36,120 bases of DNA from assembly GCF_020889705.1 (NCBI RefSeq), contig NZ_JACMYP010000059.1:1-36120 (forward strand), read 5' to 3'. The first letter of the stretch is position 1; each line of letters starts with the position of its first letter. Source of the DNA: Bradyrhizobium altum (GTDB lineage: Bacteria > Pseudomonadota > Alphaproteobacteria > Rhizobiales > Xanthobacteraceae). The notes under the pieces were generated by a model. The model was not told the origin of the DNA. It saw only the letters and a program-made list of their open reading frames with translations, and ran no database searches. Below, piece by piece: positions 26,330 to 34,493 of the stretch. A program made the translations under genes and the position numbers.

Positions 26330-27241
26330 ATGGCCGTGCACCAGGTTCGCTACATCGTGAGGCCTCCCAGCGCATGTCCCGCCGAACTCAAGTCGGGATC
26401 AGTGCCGGGCGCGTCATGCGAGTTCGACACCGCTTTCGTGGCGGCTTGCGCCATGCGAGAGATTACTCAAACGACCGGAGCATCGAGCAGGCCGCTTGCG
26501 CTCCTCTTTGATGAACTCCTCGCCCCGGGCACCAACCAACTTGTGTGGAGGGGTAAGGGGCCAGGGCTTGGTAAGGAGATGCGGCGAGCCTTCTCGGGTC
26601 TATTCGGGCGCTTCTTCGCGCGAGCCTACCTGGAGAGGTATTACGGCTTTGCCTGCTTCTCGCCCATCGACGGCAATCCCACCGCGATCTCGAAGCGAAT
26701 GCGCGTCGCTCGTTTGCCGGGGAGGGGCAGCGAGCTTCCGGACTGGGTATGCGGGGGACCGAAGCGCCTCGCGATTGCCGAGGCGAAGGGAACGAGCCAA
26801 CCCGGCACCGGCGCGGGAGGCGGAAGGCCTGGACCCATCAAGACCGCAGAAGGGCAGATCCAGGGTGTCGTGATCGAGAAGCTGTTAGGGAGCGGAAGCA
26901 AGAAGCGATGGACAGCGCTCAGCACGAAGGGATGGGCGGTGATGTCACGCTGGGGCGCCGAACTCCCACCGCGCGACGCTTTCCTTTTCGCCTTGGATCC
27001 CGAGACGCGAGGGGAGCAGCCGTCAAATCACGATCGAGACGAGATGATCCAGGATGTCGCTCGCTCACATGTCGGTCACCTCCTCGCCGGCATGGGTTAT
27101 GGCGAACTGGCGTCGCCGCTGCTTGTCGGACAACTGAGCGGTGCCAGCCGGCCTCCCGAGGCGGCTTCACTCGACTTGGATGGAGAAGCAGAGACCACCT
27201 ATTTGGGTGTCCCCGTGGGATCACTTCAAGCTAGGACTTAG
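26330..27241 (+). CDS. Putative PD-(D/E)XK-like protein
   Basis: This 303-aa protein carries a nuclease-like motif in its middle: LPDWVCGG with D138, a strand, then AIAEAKGT with E151 and K153, the D...ExK arrangement of restriction-type enzymes. Upstream there is a helical region (LGKEMRRAFSGLFGRFFARAYLERYYGF). Downstream there is a glycine-rich loop and then GQIQGVVIEKLL. The start at ATG 26330 has only a weak AGG upstream. The 79-bp gap from the small gene allows co-transcription. This fold is degenerate, so the nuclease call rests on one motif; the rest is unknown. Confidence 0.65.
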   Translation: MAVHQVRYIVRPPSACPAELKSGSVPGASCEFDTAFVAACAMREITQTTGASSRPLALLFDELLAPGTNQLVWRGKGPGLGKEMRRAFSGLFGRFFARAYLERYYGFACFSPIDGNPTAISKRMRVARLPGRGSELPDWVCGGPKRLAIAEAKGTSQPGTGAGGGRPGPIKTAEGQIQGVVIEKLLGSGSKKRWTALSTKGWAVMSRWGAELPPRDAFLFALDPETRGEQPSNHDRDEMIQDVARSHVGHLLAGMGYGELASPLLVGQLSGASRPPEAASLDLDGEAETTYLGVPVGSLQART

Positions 27242-27405
27242 CTTGAGCGCAGACGCTCGCTGCAATGCGGGATAAGGTGGCGGACAGAACCAACAATATG
27301 TTTCGGATTGTCCTCAGTGGTTGCAAGGTGTAGTTGTGGCGGCGCTCGCATTGCGCAACCGCCAGAGCGCCGATTTTCAGACGTTGTAGATATTGGATCG
27401 AAGTC

Positions 27406-27675
27406 TTGCCGCCTGCTGACGAACGGAAGTCTATCTCGGCGCTTCAATTTTTGCGCGCCGCCCTCAAGGAAAACCCTACTCCGGCCGACGCCGATTTTTT
27501 GGCCTCGATCGTCAAAGTTCGCGCGGTCTTGGCTGCGAAGACTGATGTCGACGCGGCCTTCCTCCCTGATCCGGTTCGGGCCGGCTACCTGGAGCGCTCG
27601 ATTGATGGGATCACGGTTTATGTCCCGTTCAATCTCGTAAGCCTTTTCCGGAAGACCACTTGCACGATCTCGTAG
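27406..27675 (+). CDS. N-terminal segment of the nucleotidyltransferase gene, out of frame with the rest
   Basis: About 89 codons from TTG 27406 are protein-like (DERKSISALQFLRAALKEN helix, then LERSIDGITVYVPFNLVS). They end at TAG 27673-27675, overlapping the next gene by 16 bp. One extra base at the CCTTTTCC run (27642-27649) would carry the frame straight into FPEDHLHDLVETATS of the nucleotidyltransferase and give a single ~387-aa protein. Codons 27334-27405 read poorly and fall in a hairpin-forming stretch, so I excluded them. The alternative is a separate small gene coupled to the next. Confidence 0.55.
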   Translation: MPPADERKSISALQFLRAALKENPTPADADFLASIVKVRAVLAAKTDVDAAFLPDPVRAGYLERSIDGITVYVPFNLVSLFRKTTCTIS

Positions 27676-28568
27676 AGACCGCGACTTCCATGGTTCTGAG
27701 TAAGGGACATCCCATCTGTCTTAGCGGTAGTGCTACGTTTTTGGGGCGGTCCGTTCCCATCTCAGATCTCGATTTCTGCGAGTATTACCCTTCGCCGATC
27801 GTCTCGATGCCTCCACTGATCGCTGAGCGGATCGGCGTCTCGTTGGACAAGCTCCTCGTACGCGTGAATTGGAACGAGGAGAGATTTTTGGCGCCTTTTG
27901 ACGGTCTGCAGGCCGCGCTGGAGCGGTTGGCCAACGATTCCGTTACCCACGTGAAGCTTGATTTCCTATGGCAGGTTCCCACATTTGGAATGATGCCGAC
28001 GACAAGTATGATATTGAAAATAAACGGGAATTTCGATGGGGTTGCGCTGGCGCGGTCCCAGGTGCACCAGGAGGCCGTGATCTGCCGCGGCGATCCGCCG
28101 CGCGACGTTTTCGGGATCTTGGAAATTTCCAGTTATCTGGAGTTTCTTCGCAAGGAAGTGTCCAAATATTTAGCATCCGGGCGCGGGCGCGGGCGCGGGG
28201 GCGGGTCCGCGGACTCGCTGAAGGCCATGAAGAGGGCACTATCGTTGCTCCTGCTGATAGGAGCCGAGCAAGACCATGAATTGCATACTGAATTGGAGGC
28301 CCTTATCGAAGACTTGGCCAGCCCCGCGTTTGAGGGGATCGTGGTGGAAAAGCGTCTTTCGGAGCTTTCCGAACTCGCTGAACATGTCGATCCAAAGTTC
28401 AACCGGGACGCTCGAGCCGACCTGGATAGGCTAAAGTTAGGATTTAAGGATATTATACCGAACGACGAAGTGCGAGAATTGGTGCTGCGTGGAGCGTCGG
28501 AGTCGGCGTCCGCCCTTGAGGGCATCATTGAGGGATTGTTTGCGACGGCAAAGGGATCGGCACAGTAA
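27660..28568 (+). CDS. Pol-beta-fold nucleotidyltransferase
   Basis: As read here this is a 302-aa protein from TTG 27660, with GGAAG eight bases upstream. It shows GS (23-24), then SDLDF with D36 and D38, and KLDF with D101, the three acids of a Pol-beta-type nucleotidyltransferase. Residues 174-183 form a Gly/Arg linker (GRGRGRGGGS) encoded by a hexanucleotide repeat. Behind it is a helical C-terminal domain. It does not look like a CD-NTase of CBASS, nor like AbiEii, and I know no named family with this layout. It sits three bases upstream of the HEPN/phosphoribosyltransferase gene, so they form a pair. Its N-terminus probably includes the preceding segment, separated here by a one-base frameshift. 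Confidence 0.72.
   Translation: MHDLVETATSMVLSKGHPICLSGSATFLGRSVPISDLDFCEYYPSPIVSMPPLIAERIGVSLDKLLVRVNWNEERFLAPFDGLQAALERLANDSVTHVKLDFLWQVPTFGMMPTTSMILKINGNFDGVALARSQVHQEAVICRGDPPRDVFGILEISSYLEFLRKEVSKYLASGRGRGRGGGSADSLKAMKRALSLLLLIGAEQDHELHTELEALIEDLASPAFEGIVVEKRLSELSELAEHVDPKFNRDARADLDRLKLGFKDIIPNDEVRELVLRGASESASALEGIIEGLFATAKGSAQ
28179..28205 (+). repeat. GGGCGC hexanucleotide repeat within a coding region
   Basis: Three exact copies of GGGCGC (28179-28196) are followed by the related GGGGGCGGG. They encode the Arg-Gly linker of the nucleotidyltransferase. The unit is six bases, so gain or loss of copies would change linker length without breaking the frame. Confidence 0.7.
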
Positions 28569-28571
28569 GCA

Positions 28572-29888
28572 ATGTCCAAGACCGAGCTGATCGACACGAT
28601 ATTGACGTACGTTCCGGCCACCCGTCGGCTGGACGCGCAGGCTCGTGAGAATCTCCAGAGCATGTCGGAAGGAGAACTTTCTTCGCTTGCCGAGGAAGTA
28701 ACGGGTGCTGCGGCGTTCGCCCGCGAGGTACTTCGCCAAGAGAGCTCTGAGGTCAAGACAAAGAAAATCATCTCGGAGGGCACGGCGCGTCTCCGTACGG
28801 CTCGCTCTCATTTTGCTGAGGCAAACCGACTGCTACATGAACGTAAAGCTAAGAAAGCTGCCGAGCAGGCCGCTGCGAGTGAAAGTGTTGCTCAGGCAAT
28901 CGAAGTATCTAAGCCCCGAGGATGGGGGGCTCCATTTGCACCCAACGTTGAGAGAGCTGCAGCCCACCTAAAGGCAATTCGGGAATCCGAGGAAGTCATC
29001 GAAAGTGCGTCTAAACAGCTCGGCTCATTCCTCATTGAAAGTTTGCTCGACATTGAAAAGCGTCTCGGTGACGCCGAGCCGATGGCGGAGCAATTTCGGG
29101 ACTTCCTTCAAACGGCGTCTGCGACCGGCTCGGTGCAGCAATTCCTTCTTGCTCGAACCACGTCGATGCTGCTCGAGACTTGGGATCTTCTTTTGGATCG
29201 GAGAAGTCGCGAAGCGGACCCCGAAACCTTGGCCGTTGAAGCGACTTTCATGTCTGTTCTTCGCAAGGTGCGAAATGAAATTGTCCATAGGCCTGCCATC
29301 TACGATCCGCATTTGCTTGCCGAGCACGAGGATGTGGTGGTTGAGACCCGAGCCATAGAAGGATTGGCTTTGCTGGGAAGCCGGCTGCTTGATTACAAAC
29401 CTGATCTGCTCGTCAGCCTGGATCAGGGAGGGCAGGTGGTCGGCAAGCTGTTGGATGCTCAATTCCGTCCGGACCTGCGGTTTAGGCACTTTTCAGCCTC
29501 GAGATCTGGCGGCTGGAATATGTCGGAGGATCACACGCGAGGCGCAAAGTCTGCAAACAGGATACTCGTCATTGACGACATTGCGCGCAGCGGAGAAGCT
29601 ATTTCCGAAGCGTGTTCGTTTGTGAAGGCGAGATATCCCTCCGCGGACGTGCGTGCAATGGTAGTCGTCGGCACGGCGCCGGCGAAGCAGCGATTGGGCG
29701 AGACGCTTTATATGCCGAACTTGGCGCTTAATCTGACCGTCCGGGTGCCGTGGAAAACCAGGGGGGATGCGGCGTTCAAGCGAGCCAAAAATGCCTATGT
29801 GTTGGGTGCCGCCGAGCAAGTGCTCGAGGTACCCCGCGATATGTTCGAACGCCTTGTTAAACGATATCAGGCGGCTCTCAGCAGGTAG
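28572..29888 (+). CDS. HEPN-like helical domain fused to a phosphoribosyltransferase domain
   Basis: This 438-aa protein has two halves. Residues 1-~265 are helical and charged, ending with RKVRNEIVHRP, in which R234-N235...H239 fits the R-x4-6-H motif of HEPN ribonucleases. Residues ~270-438 are a type I phosphoribosyltransferase fold: VSLDQGGQVVGKLL, then the PRPP-binding loop ILVIDDIARSGEAI with D335 and D336, then VVVGTAP. The gene starts three bases after the nucleotidyltransferase stop. Phosphoribosyltransferases of nucleotide salvage lack such N-terminal domains, so a signalling, modifying or toxin role is more likely. In MNT-HEPN toxin-antitoxins the nucleotidyltransferase modifies the HEPN toxin; a similar relation is inferred here. 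The phosphoribosyltransferase call is firm, the HEPN call tentative. Confidence 0.8.
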   Translation: MSKTELIDTILTYVPATRRLDAQARENLQSMSEGELSSLAEEVTGAAAFAREVLRQESSEVKTKKIISEGTARLRTARSHFAEANRLLHERKAKKAAEQAAASESVAQAIEVSKPRGWGAPFAPNVERAAAHLKAIRESEEVIESASKQLGSFLIESLLDIEKRLGDAEPMAEQFRDFLQTASATGSVQQFLLARTTSMLLETWDLLLDRRSREADPETLAVEATFMSVLRKVRNEIVHRPAIYDPHLLAEHEDVVVETRAIEGLALLGSRLLDYKPDLLVSLDQGGQVVGKLLDAQFRPDLRFRHFSASRSGGWNMSEDHTRGAKSANRILVIDDIARSGEAISEACSFVKARYPSADVRAMVVVGTAPAKQRLGETLYMPNLALNLTVRVPWKTRGDAAFKRAKNAYVLGAAEQVLEVPRDMFERLVKRYQAALSR

Positions 29889-30093
29889 CTGCCTCGCGGG
29901 GTACCCAGTCGAGGCGGCGCGCCCAAGTCTTTAGATCATCCGATAGTTTCCTGCCATATTTGCCTGCGCGGGCCTTGTCTTTTGGACCGCTCCCGAAATG
30001 ATCGGCAGGCTTCTGTTGAGCCATGGCCGCGGTTACGGGATCATAGGATATCGCGATAAGCGCTGCTGCCTGTCGCTTCGCGACGAATTTCAC
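29878..30093 (-). CDS. Possible small basic protein
   Basis: This frame gives a 71-aa lysine/arginine-rich product from GTG 30093, with GGAT five bases upstream. Composition is plausible (HFGSGPKDKARAGKYGRKL, then LKTWARRLDWVP), but it has no recognised domain. It overlaps the 3' end of the phosphoribosyltransferase gene by 11 bp, convergently. It could be chance. The rest of 29889-30197 holds nothing else that I can name. Confidence 0.3.
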   Translation of the reverse strand: MKFVAKRQAAALIAISYDPVTAAMAQQKPADHFGSGPKDKARAGKYGRKLSDDLKTWARRLDWVPREAATC

Positions 30094-30197
30094 CTAATCC
30101 AAAATCGGTGACCAAGCTATTCGCTGGGGACCGAGACTTGCATGCTTCTCGTGTTTGGGTTGTAGTAGCGCTTTATTTCTAGAGAGGGCCTTGCTTG

Positions 30198-30748
30198 ATG
30201 TTTCGTTTCGGTTTGATTTTTTCCATCATTTTTGCGTTTTCGCCCGTTTCTCACGCTCAACAGGCGGGCAGGGGATCTACAGGTACGATGTCGATACGAT
30301 CGATTCCTCAATTAAGTGCGAGCTCAGTGAGGTAGCCAAGCTGTACGGGCCACAGCGAGCGCGCGGGCCGGTCATGACGGCGTTTGTTGCCGTTACCGGT
30401 ACCGAAACGCTCACGAAGAAGGTTGGCGGCAATCTGTTCATCGGGGCGACGTATGAGACGTTCACCGTACGGACTCGAGCCTTCAAGAAGCGCCGCAACA
30501 TCAATGTCGACAACAACGTCAACTGCTCCAAATCCTTCGTCGTCAGCGTTGGCGTGTACTCCTGCTTCGTCGACCAGCGGCATCGTTTCTTTTCTTGGGA
30601 AACGATCAGCTGCAGCGAAAGCTCAATGGCCTCGATGGACCTGAGCGCTGGCGTCAAGACCAACTGGATCGTCGAGGCCTCGATCACGGGGGACTTGGTG
30701 AGCAAGCGCGAATGGAAAATCGAGATCGTTGCTCCGCTGGAGAAATAG
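30198..30748 (+). pseudogene. Secreted protein gene with a frameshift after the signal peptide
   Basis: ATG 30198 follows GAGAGGG at nine bases and opens a clear signal peptide: MFRFG, a hydrophobic core, and VSHA before QQAG as the cleavage site. At a run of four G (30271-30274) the protein-like reading moves to another frame, which continues as IYRYDVDTIDSSIKCEL to TAG 30746-30748. One additional G would join them into a protein of ~184 residues. The mature part is beta-rich with four or more cysteines (KCEL, NCSKS, YSCFVD, SCSES), suggesting disulfides in the periplasm. The DTIDSSIKCEL segment resembles IVQSVHCEVADA in the lipoprotein at 25155. Sequencing error and true frameshift are both possible. 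Confidence 0.65.
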
Positions 30749-30766
30749 CTGCCTTTCGGCAGCTAT
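30745..30766. terminator. Hairpin between convergent genes, probable bidirectional terminator
   Basis: A perfect 9-bp stem, ATAGCTGCC-TTTC-GGCAGCTAT, includes the TAG stop of the secreted-protein gene and lies 46 bp before the end of the convergent minus-strand gene. On the minus strand the stem is followed by TTTCT, a short T-rich stretch. There is no T run on the plus side. Confidence 0.6.
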
Positions 30767-30811
30767 AATCGTTCTGAAGCCATGCGAGCCATTGCCCCGC
30801 AGCTGGTGCAA

Positions 30812-31879
30812 CTATGGTATTCTCTGCAACCAATCGAGCACAGCTCTCACGACCAATTCGGCAGTTGCCTTTGCTGCGCGGGCCTCATCCGGACGAACGT
30901 CGAGAGGGCCGCCGGGGTAGTCGGATAGCATGCGCCCGGCATGGATTCGCTGCCTGTTGCGGATCAGGATTTCGGCCTGCGCCTTAGTCGACAGATCGAG
31001 GATAGCGGAAGGACCACCCGACGCGGCGCTTGCGACGAGCTTTTCGATCTTCCACGTTTGAGGATCTCTCTCATAGTCAGGAGAAAGGAATTGACCGTTC
31101 TTGCGAGCGTGGCGCATGACGAACGTCAATGCGCCCTCGACAAGTGCGGCGGCCAGCACGGACGCCGCTACCGGCGCCAAACCTGGGTCGAGAACTCGAA
31201 GCTCTGCGCAGGTATGGGTCCACCAAAGACGAAACGGCGCGTAGCCAAGTTTGTCGAGCTCATCGGCGAAGGCGCTGAGCGGTTCGACATGTTTCGGTCG
31301 GCCGTCGGTCCTTCTGGCTATGATATCCTTGACGAGACCATAGGCTCGCTCTCGATGCGGTCTTCGCTGGCGCTGGGGATGGAACCCCAGCTGGACACTG
31401 GGCAGTTGTTGAACTCCTGTGGAGTTCGCGAACTTGATGATGCCATCCGCGTCGAGCAGCTGACCCGCCATCACCTGCCAGGTAATGGCGACTTGGACGT
31501 CATCTCGGGCAAGCCCTGCTGCGATTGCTCGTTCAACAAGGACTCTCCGCTCGATCGCAGCTTTCGCAATTCCTTCCGATCGGACGAGACCGTTAAGCTC
31601 CGTGACGACAAAATCGAATGCATCGAAGTTTCGATAGTCAGGATCTTCGTGGAAATAAAACCTCCAGAAACTAGTTTCTTGGGGCGAGGGGATCAAAAGG
31701 CGAGTGCCCGCGCGACCGACTCCGACGTGGCGAAGCGCATCATTGATCTCGCCGTCTTGATAGCCGGCTCGTCTTCCAATTTCACCCAGCTCTTGAAAAG
31801 AGAGACCGGGAGAAAGGGGAGCGATCAACACGCTGCACTCAAGTGCATTCTTGAGAAATTCAATGAGCTGCTGATTCAT
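30812..31879 (-). CDS. HEPN/DUF4145-like protein
   Basis: This 355-aa protein starts at ATG 31879, five bases after GGAG. Residues ~20-60 could be a winged helix (LSFQELGEIGRRAGYQDGEI). The middle is helical. The C-terminal ~110 residues resemble DUF4145-type HEPN domains: VLAAALVEGALTFVMRHA helix, then IRNRQRIHAGR (R307-N308...H313) and a final helix LVVRAVLDWLQR. DUF4145-type domains are frequent in restriction and defence loci, where they may cleave RNA or mediate assembly. The opposite strand also has a long open frame, but its product is less protein-like. It is divergent from the patatin gene, with 215 bp between. The family call is moderate. Confidence 0.7.
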   Translation of the reverse strand: MNQQLIEFLKNALECSVLIAPLSPGLSFQELGEIGRRAGYQDGEINDALRHVGVGRAGTRLLIPSPQETSFWRFYFHEDPDYRNFDAFDFVVTELNGLVRSEGIAKAAIERRVLVERAIAAGLARDDVQVAITWQVMAGQLLDADGIIKFANSTGVQQLPSVQLGFHPQRQRRPHRERAYGLVKDIIARRTDGRPKHVEPLSAFADELDKLGYAPFRLWWTHTCAELRVLDPGLAPVAASVLAAALVEGALTFVMRHARKNGQFLSPDYERDPQTWKIEKLVASAASGGPSAILDLSTKAQAEILIRNRQRIHAGRMLSDYPGGPLDVRPDEARAAKATAELVVRAVLDWLQRIP

Positions 31880-32094
31880 ACGCTCCGGCCACTCGTTGCA
31901 GCGGCAGATGATAGACTCGCGCGATTGTTACCGGCTTATATGAATTGTTTCAATGAGTTATTAGGGGCGCCGTTCGCCTGATTTCGGTCGGCTTCCGGTC
32001 CTGTGCTGTATGACCCCTTCCGAACAGGTTCCGTTCAAGAGAGCGACAGCGGTCAGTTGTGGCGTGAACCATCATCATCACGGAGGCCCGCAAC

Positions 32095-34317
32095 ATGCCA
32101 ACAGATGGTGTTAACTCTGGCAGCGCTGCGAGATGGCCTCTCGCGGCAAACCGAGTCGCGTCCATATTGCGGACGGTGCGGACGACGAGAGTTCCGTTCA
32201 CGATCGCGATCATGGCGACCTACATGCTGTCGAGCGTGCCCCAGGTGCGAGAGGTCTACCGGGCGATGGCCGAGGATTTTCTCGTTCACCTCCCGCAACT
32301 ACTTTTCGCTCTTCCTCTCCTGCTAATAACTTCAATGGCTTTTTCACTGAGCGCCAGGGAACTTTTGCGCGCCGGTCATGTCCGAGACGGGAATCGGTGG
32401 CTCAGAAAGCTACTACCGATCATTTGCTCAATCCTTCCCTCGCTGGGCCTCGCGGTTGGTATGTTTGCCGCGGCAAGGGAGACCTTTATTGGCTCGCCGC
32501 CGCCGGAGACTTTGGCAAAATTACCTGAGCTGGCGACACTCATTGAGAGCCTCCGCAAAGCGGCCAATGTTCTCTATGTTGAGGCTGCCATCTGCGCAAT
32601 TGTGACTGTTTGGCTTTTACTGCCCGGAAGGGGGCTTCGATTGTCACGAGTTTACAGGCGACTTGCGGGGCGCCTCACCAGCATAAGAGGCCTTGCGATC
32701 TTCAGTGGGGTCTGCCTGATCTATTTTTCGGTGTTCTCTGTTTCGGGTGCCCAATTGATCGGGCCGCTGGGAATATTTCTGCTGTCGCTAATCGGAATAA
32801 CGTCGGTTGGAGCGTGGCTCACGAAAGTCGGCGATCGCATTGGCGTTCCGCTATTAAGTGTGATCGTGCTCGCGGCGCTGGTGTTGTCCTACTTCGACCT
32901 GACCGACAATCACGAGGTCTTGCTTTCGCCCAGTGATCATCCAAGACTCGCTCGCTCGGTTAAGGAGTTCGAGAATTGGTATGAAGCTCGGGAGGATCGG
33001 AAGTGGTACGAAGACCAGAAAGTTCCCTATCCAGTGTTCATTGTGGCTGCATCTGGTGGCGGTCTCTATGCCGCGCAGCACGTCGCAAGGGTCCTTTCCC
33101 GGATCCAGGATAGATGTCCAAATTTTGCCCAACATGTCTTCGTCATTAGCGGCGTCTCGGGAGGAAGCCTCGGAGGCGCCGTGTTCTCAAGCATGGCCAA
33201 GACAATGGCGCCGAACGGCCCACATGCCGACTGCAGTCTCGCGACACAACAGCAAGGACAGTTTGAATCCACGGCCGATCGCTTTATGGGGCATGACTTC
33301 TTGTCCCCCGTACTTGCCGCGGCTCTCTTCCCCGACGCGGTGCAGCGCTTCTTGCCGGCATGGACATCGCGCTTCGATCGGGCACGCGCCTTCGAGCGAA
33401 GCATTTCAAATGCCTGGATCAACGTCCCATCAAAGTCAGTCGACGATGTGTGGTCCAAGCCGTTCCTGGACCACTGGGACCCGAAAAAGTCCGCGCCTGC
33501 GTTGGTCCTGAACCTCACCAATGTCGAGCATGGCAACCGCGTAGCAGTCACACCATTCACCATCATTGATTGGGGCGAGGTCGGGAACATCGTTCCGCTG
33601 TCCAACCTGGCCGAATTTCATACTCTGGCCAGGGTTCGCACCGGTGACAGTTCATCGGATCAGCTGAGGGATATTTCATTGGCGGCCGCGGTGTCGCTCA
33701 GTGCCCGCTTCCCGTGGATTATGCCGGCGGGTCGCTTTCGCTTTCAGGATGGCTCCGCACGAATGGTCGATGGCGGGTATGTCGAGAACTCGGGATCCGA
33801 AACTGCGTTCGACCTGATCTATTCGCTTTCGCGATTCTATAATCAGGATGACCGGCTGAGGCAGGGAAAACCTCCCGTACGCTTTCTTGGAATTGCGGTT
33901 ACAAACCTTCAGATTCTGCAGCACCCAGGCGGCTTTGGGTTGGGGGAAGCTCTTTCGCCAATCAGAACCATGTTAAGTGCGCGAGATACGCGAGCCGTCG
34001 TTGCCTTGGGCAACCTCAGCCGGTTTGCCGAGCTGTGCTACACGTATCCGGAATGCGGCAAAAGGGTCGACATGGTTTCTTTCATGCTCAACCTTTATGA
34101 CTACGATTTGCCGCTTGGCTGGCTGCTCGCGCCTTCGACACGAGATATCGTCAGACTTCATAGTGGTGTGATCCGTAGGGCAGGCACATACTTAGGCGGA
34201 AGTAATATTGACGAGCGAACCAAGTTTGGCCGCCTTGGTGCCTATGTGTCGGACAATGACGGATCGGCATGCAAGGTTGCGGCTTTGCTGGATGCGAAAG
34301 ATCGCAATTGCGACTGA
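32095..34317 (+). CDS. Membrane-anchored patatin-like phospholipase
   Basis: This 740-aa protein starts at ATG 32095, eight bases after GGAGG. Residues ~35-270 contain about six to seven transmembrane helices (for example LLFALPLLLITSMAF and VPLLSVIVLAALVLSYF). A cytoplasmic or peripheral patatin domain follows. It has the oxyanion-hole loop SGGG (320-323), nucleophile motif GVSGG with Ser355, and catalytic dyad motif DGG with D559. All are intact, so it should hydrolyse phospholipids. Patatin lipases act as membrane-damaging effectors in CBASS and other systems; multi-pass anchored ones are less common there. No cyclic-nucleotide synthase of the CD-NTase type is adjacent, so its trigger is unknown. 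A housekeeping lipid role is also possible. Confidence 0.88.
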   Translation: MPTDGVNSGSAARWPLAANRVASILRTVRTTRVPFTIAIMATYMLSSVPQVREVYRAMAEDFLVHLPQLLFALPLLLITSMAFSLSARELLRAGHVRDGNRWLRKLLPIICSILPSLGLAVGMFAAARETFIGSPPPETLAKLPELATLIESLRKAANVLYVEAAICAIVTVWLLLPGRGLRLSRVYRRLAGRLTSIRGLAIFSGVCLIYFSVFSVSGAQLIGPLGIFLLSLIGITSVGAWLTKVGDRIGVPLLSVIVLAALVLSYFDLTDNHEVLLSPSDHPRLARSVKEFENWYEAREDRKWYEDQKVPYPVFIVAASGGGLYAAQHVARVLSRIQDRCPNFAQHVFVISGVSGGSLGGAVFSSMAKTMAPNGPHADCSLATQQQGQFESTADRFMGHDFLSPVLAAALFPDAVQRFLPAWTSRFDRARAFERSISNAWINVPSKSVDDVWSKPFLDHWDPKKSAPALVLNLTNVEHGNRVAVTPFTIIDWGEVGNIVPLSNLAEFHTLARVRTGDSSSDQLRDISLAAAVSLSARFPWIMPAGRFRFQDGSARMVDGGYVENSGSETAFDLIYSLSRFYNQDDRLRQGKPPVRFLGIAVTNLQILQHPGGFGLGEALSPIRTMLSARDTRAVVALGNLSRFAELCYTYPECGKRVDMVSFMLNLYDYDLPLGWLLAPSTRDIVRLHSGVIRRAGTYLGGSNIDERTKFGRLGAYVSDNDGSACKVAALLDAKDRNCD

Positions 34318-34493
34318 TCCTGCAGGTGCAGCATCGGATTGGGTCCGCAGGGAGCGCTCGTGTTCGGCCTTGCTGCGGCATCTAAAGGACCGGGAAGGCG
34401 AGGTCTTGTCAATTTCGGCGGCGGGGCCACTGGCACTGTCGGGAGCGAGGCCTATCTACTTAGATTATATAAAGCATTTAGCGGGAGAGCGCT
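34318..34493 (+). promoter_or_regulatory. Intergenic region with an AT-rich -10-like element
   Basis: In otherwise GC-rich sequence there is an AT-rich run TTAGATTATATAAAG (around 34460-34475), about 25 bp before the TIR gene's TTG start. It may hold the -10 of a TIR-gene promoter. No good -35 is found at the right distance. Confidence 0.3.

Noticed and set aside
27245..27371. Small hairpins (GAGCG-CAGA-CGCTC; GGCGCTC...GAGCGCC) after the PD-(D/E)XK-like gene, considered as terminators
   Set aside because: Stems are short or the loop is long, and no proper T tract follows. I would not call a terminator.
27660..28568. Nucleotidyltransferase as a CBASS cyclic-nucleotide synthase working with the patatin lipase
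   Set aside because: The active-site spacing and overall layout do not look like a CD-NTase, the lipase is 3.5 kb away, and no Cap2/Cap3-type genes are present.
30941..31981. 346-codon plus-strand open frame opposite the HEPN/DUF4145-like gene
   Set aside because: The minus-strand frame has a good ribosome-binding site, helical periodicity and a recognisable C-terminal domain. The plus-strand product has none of these.
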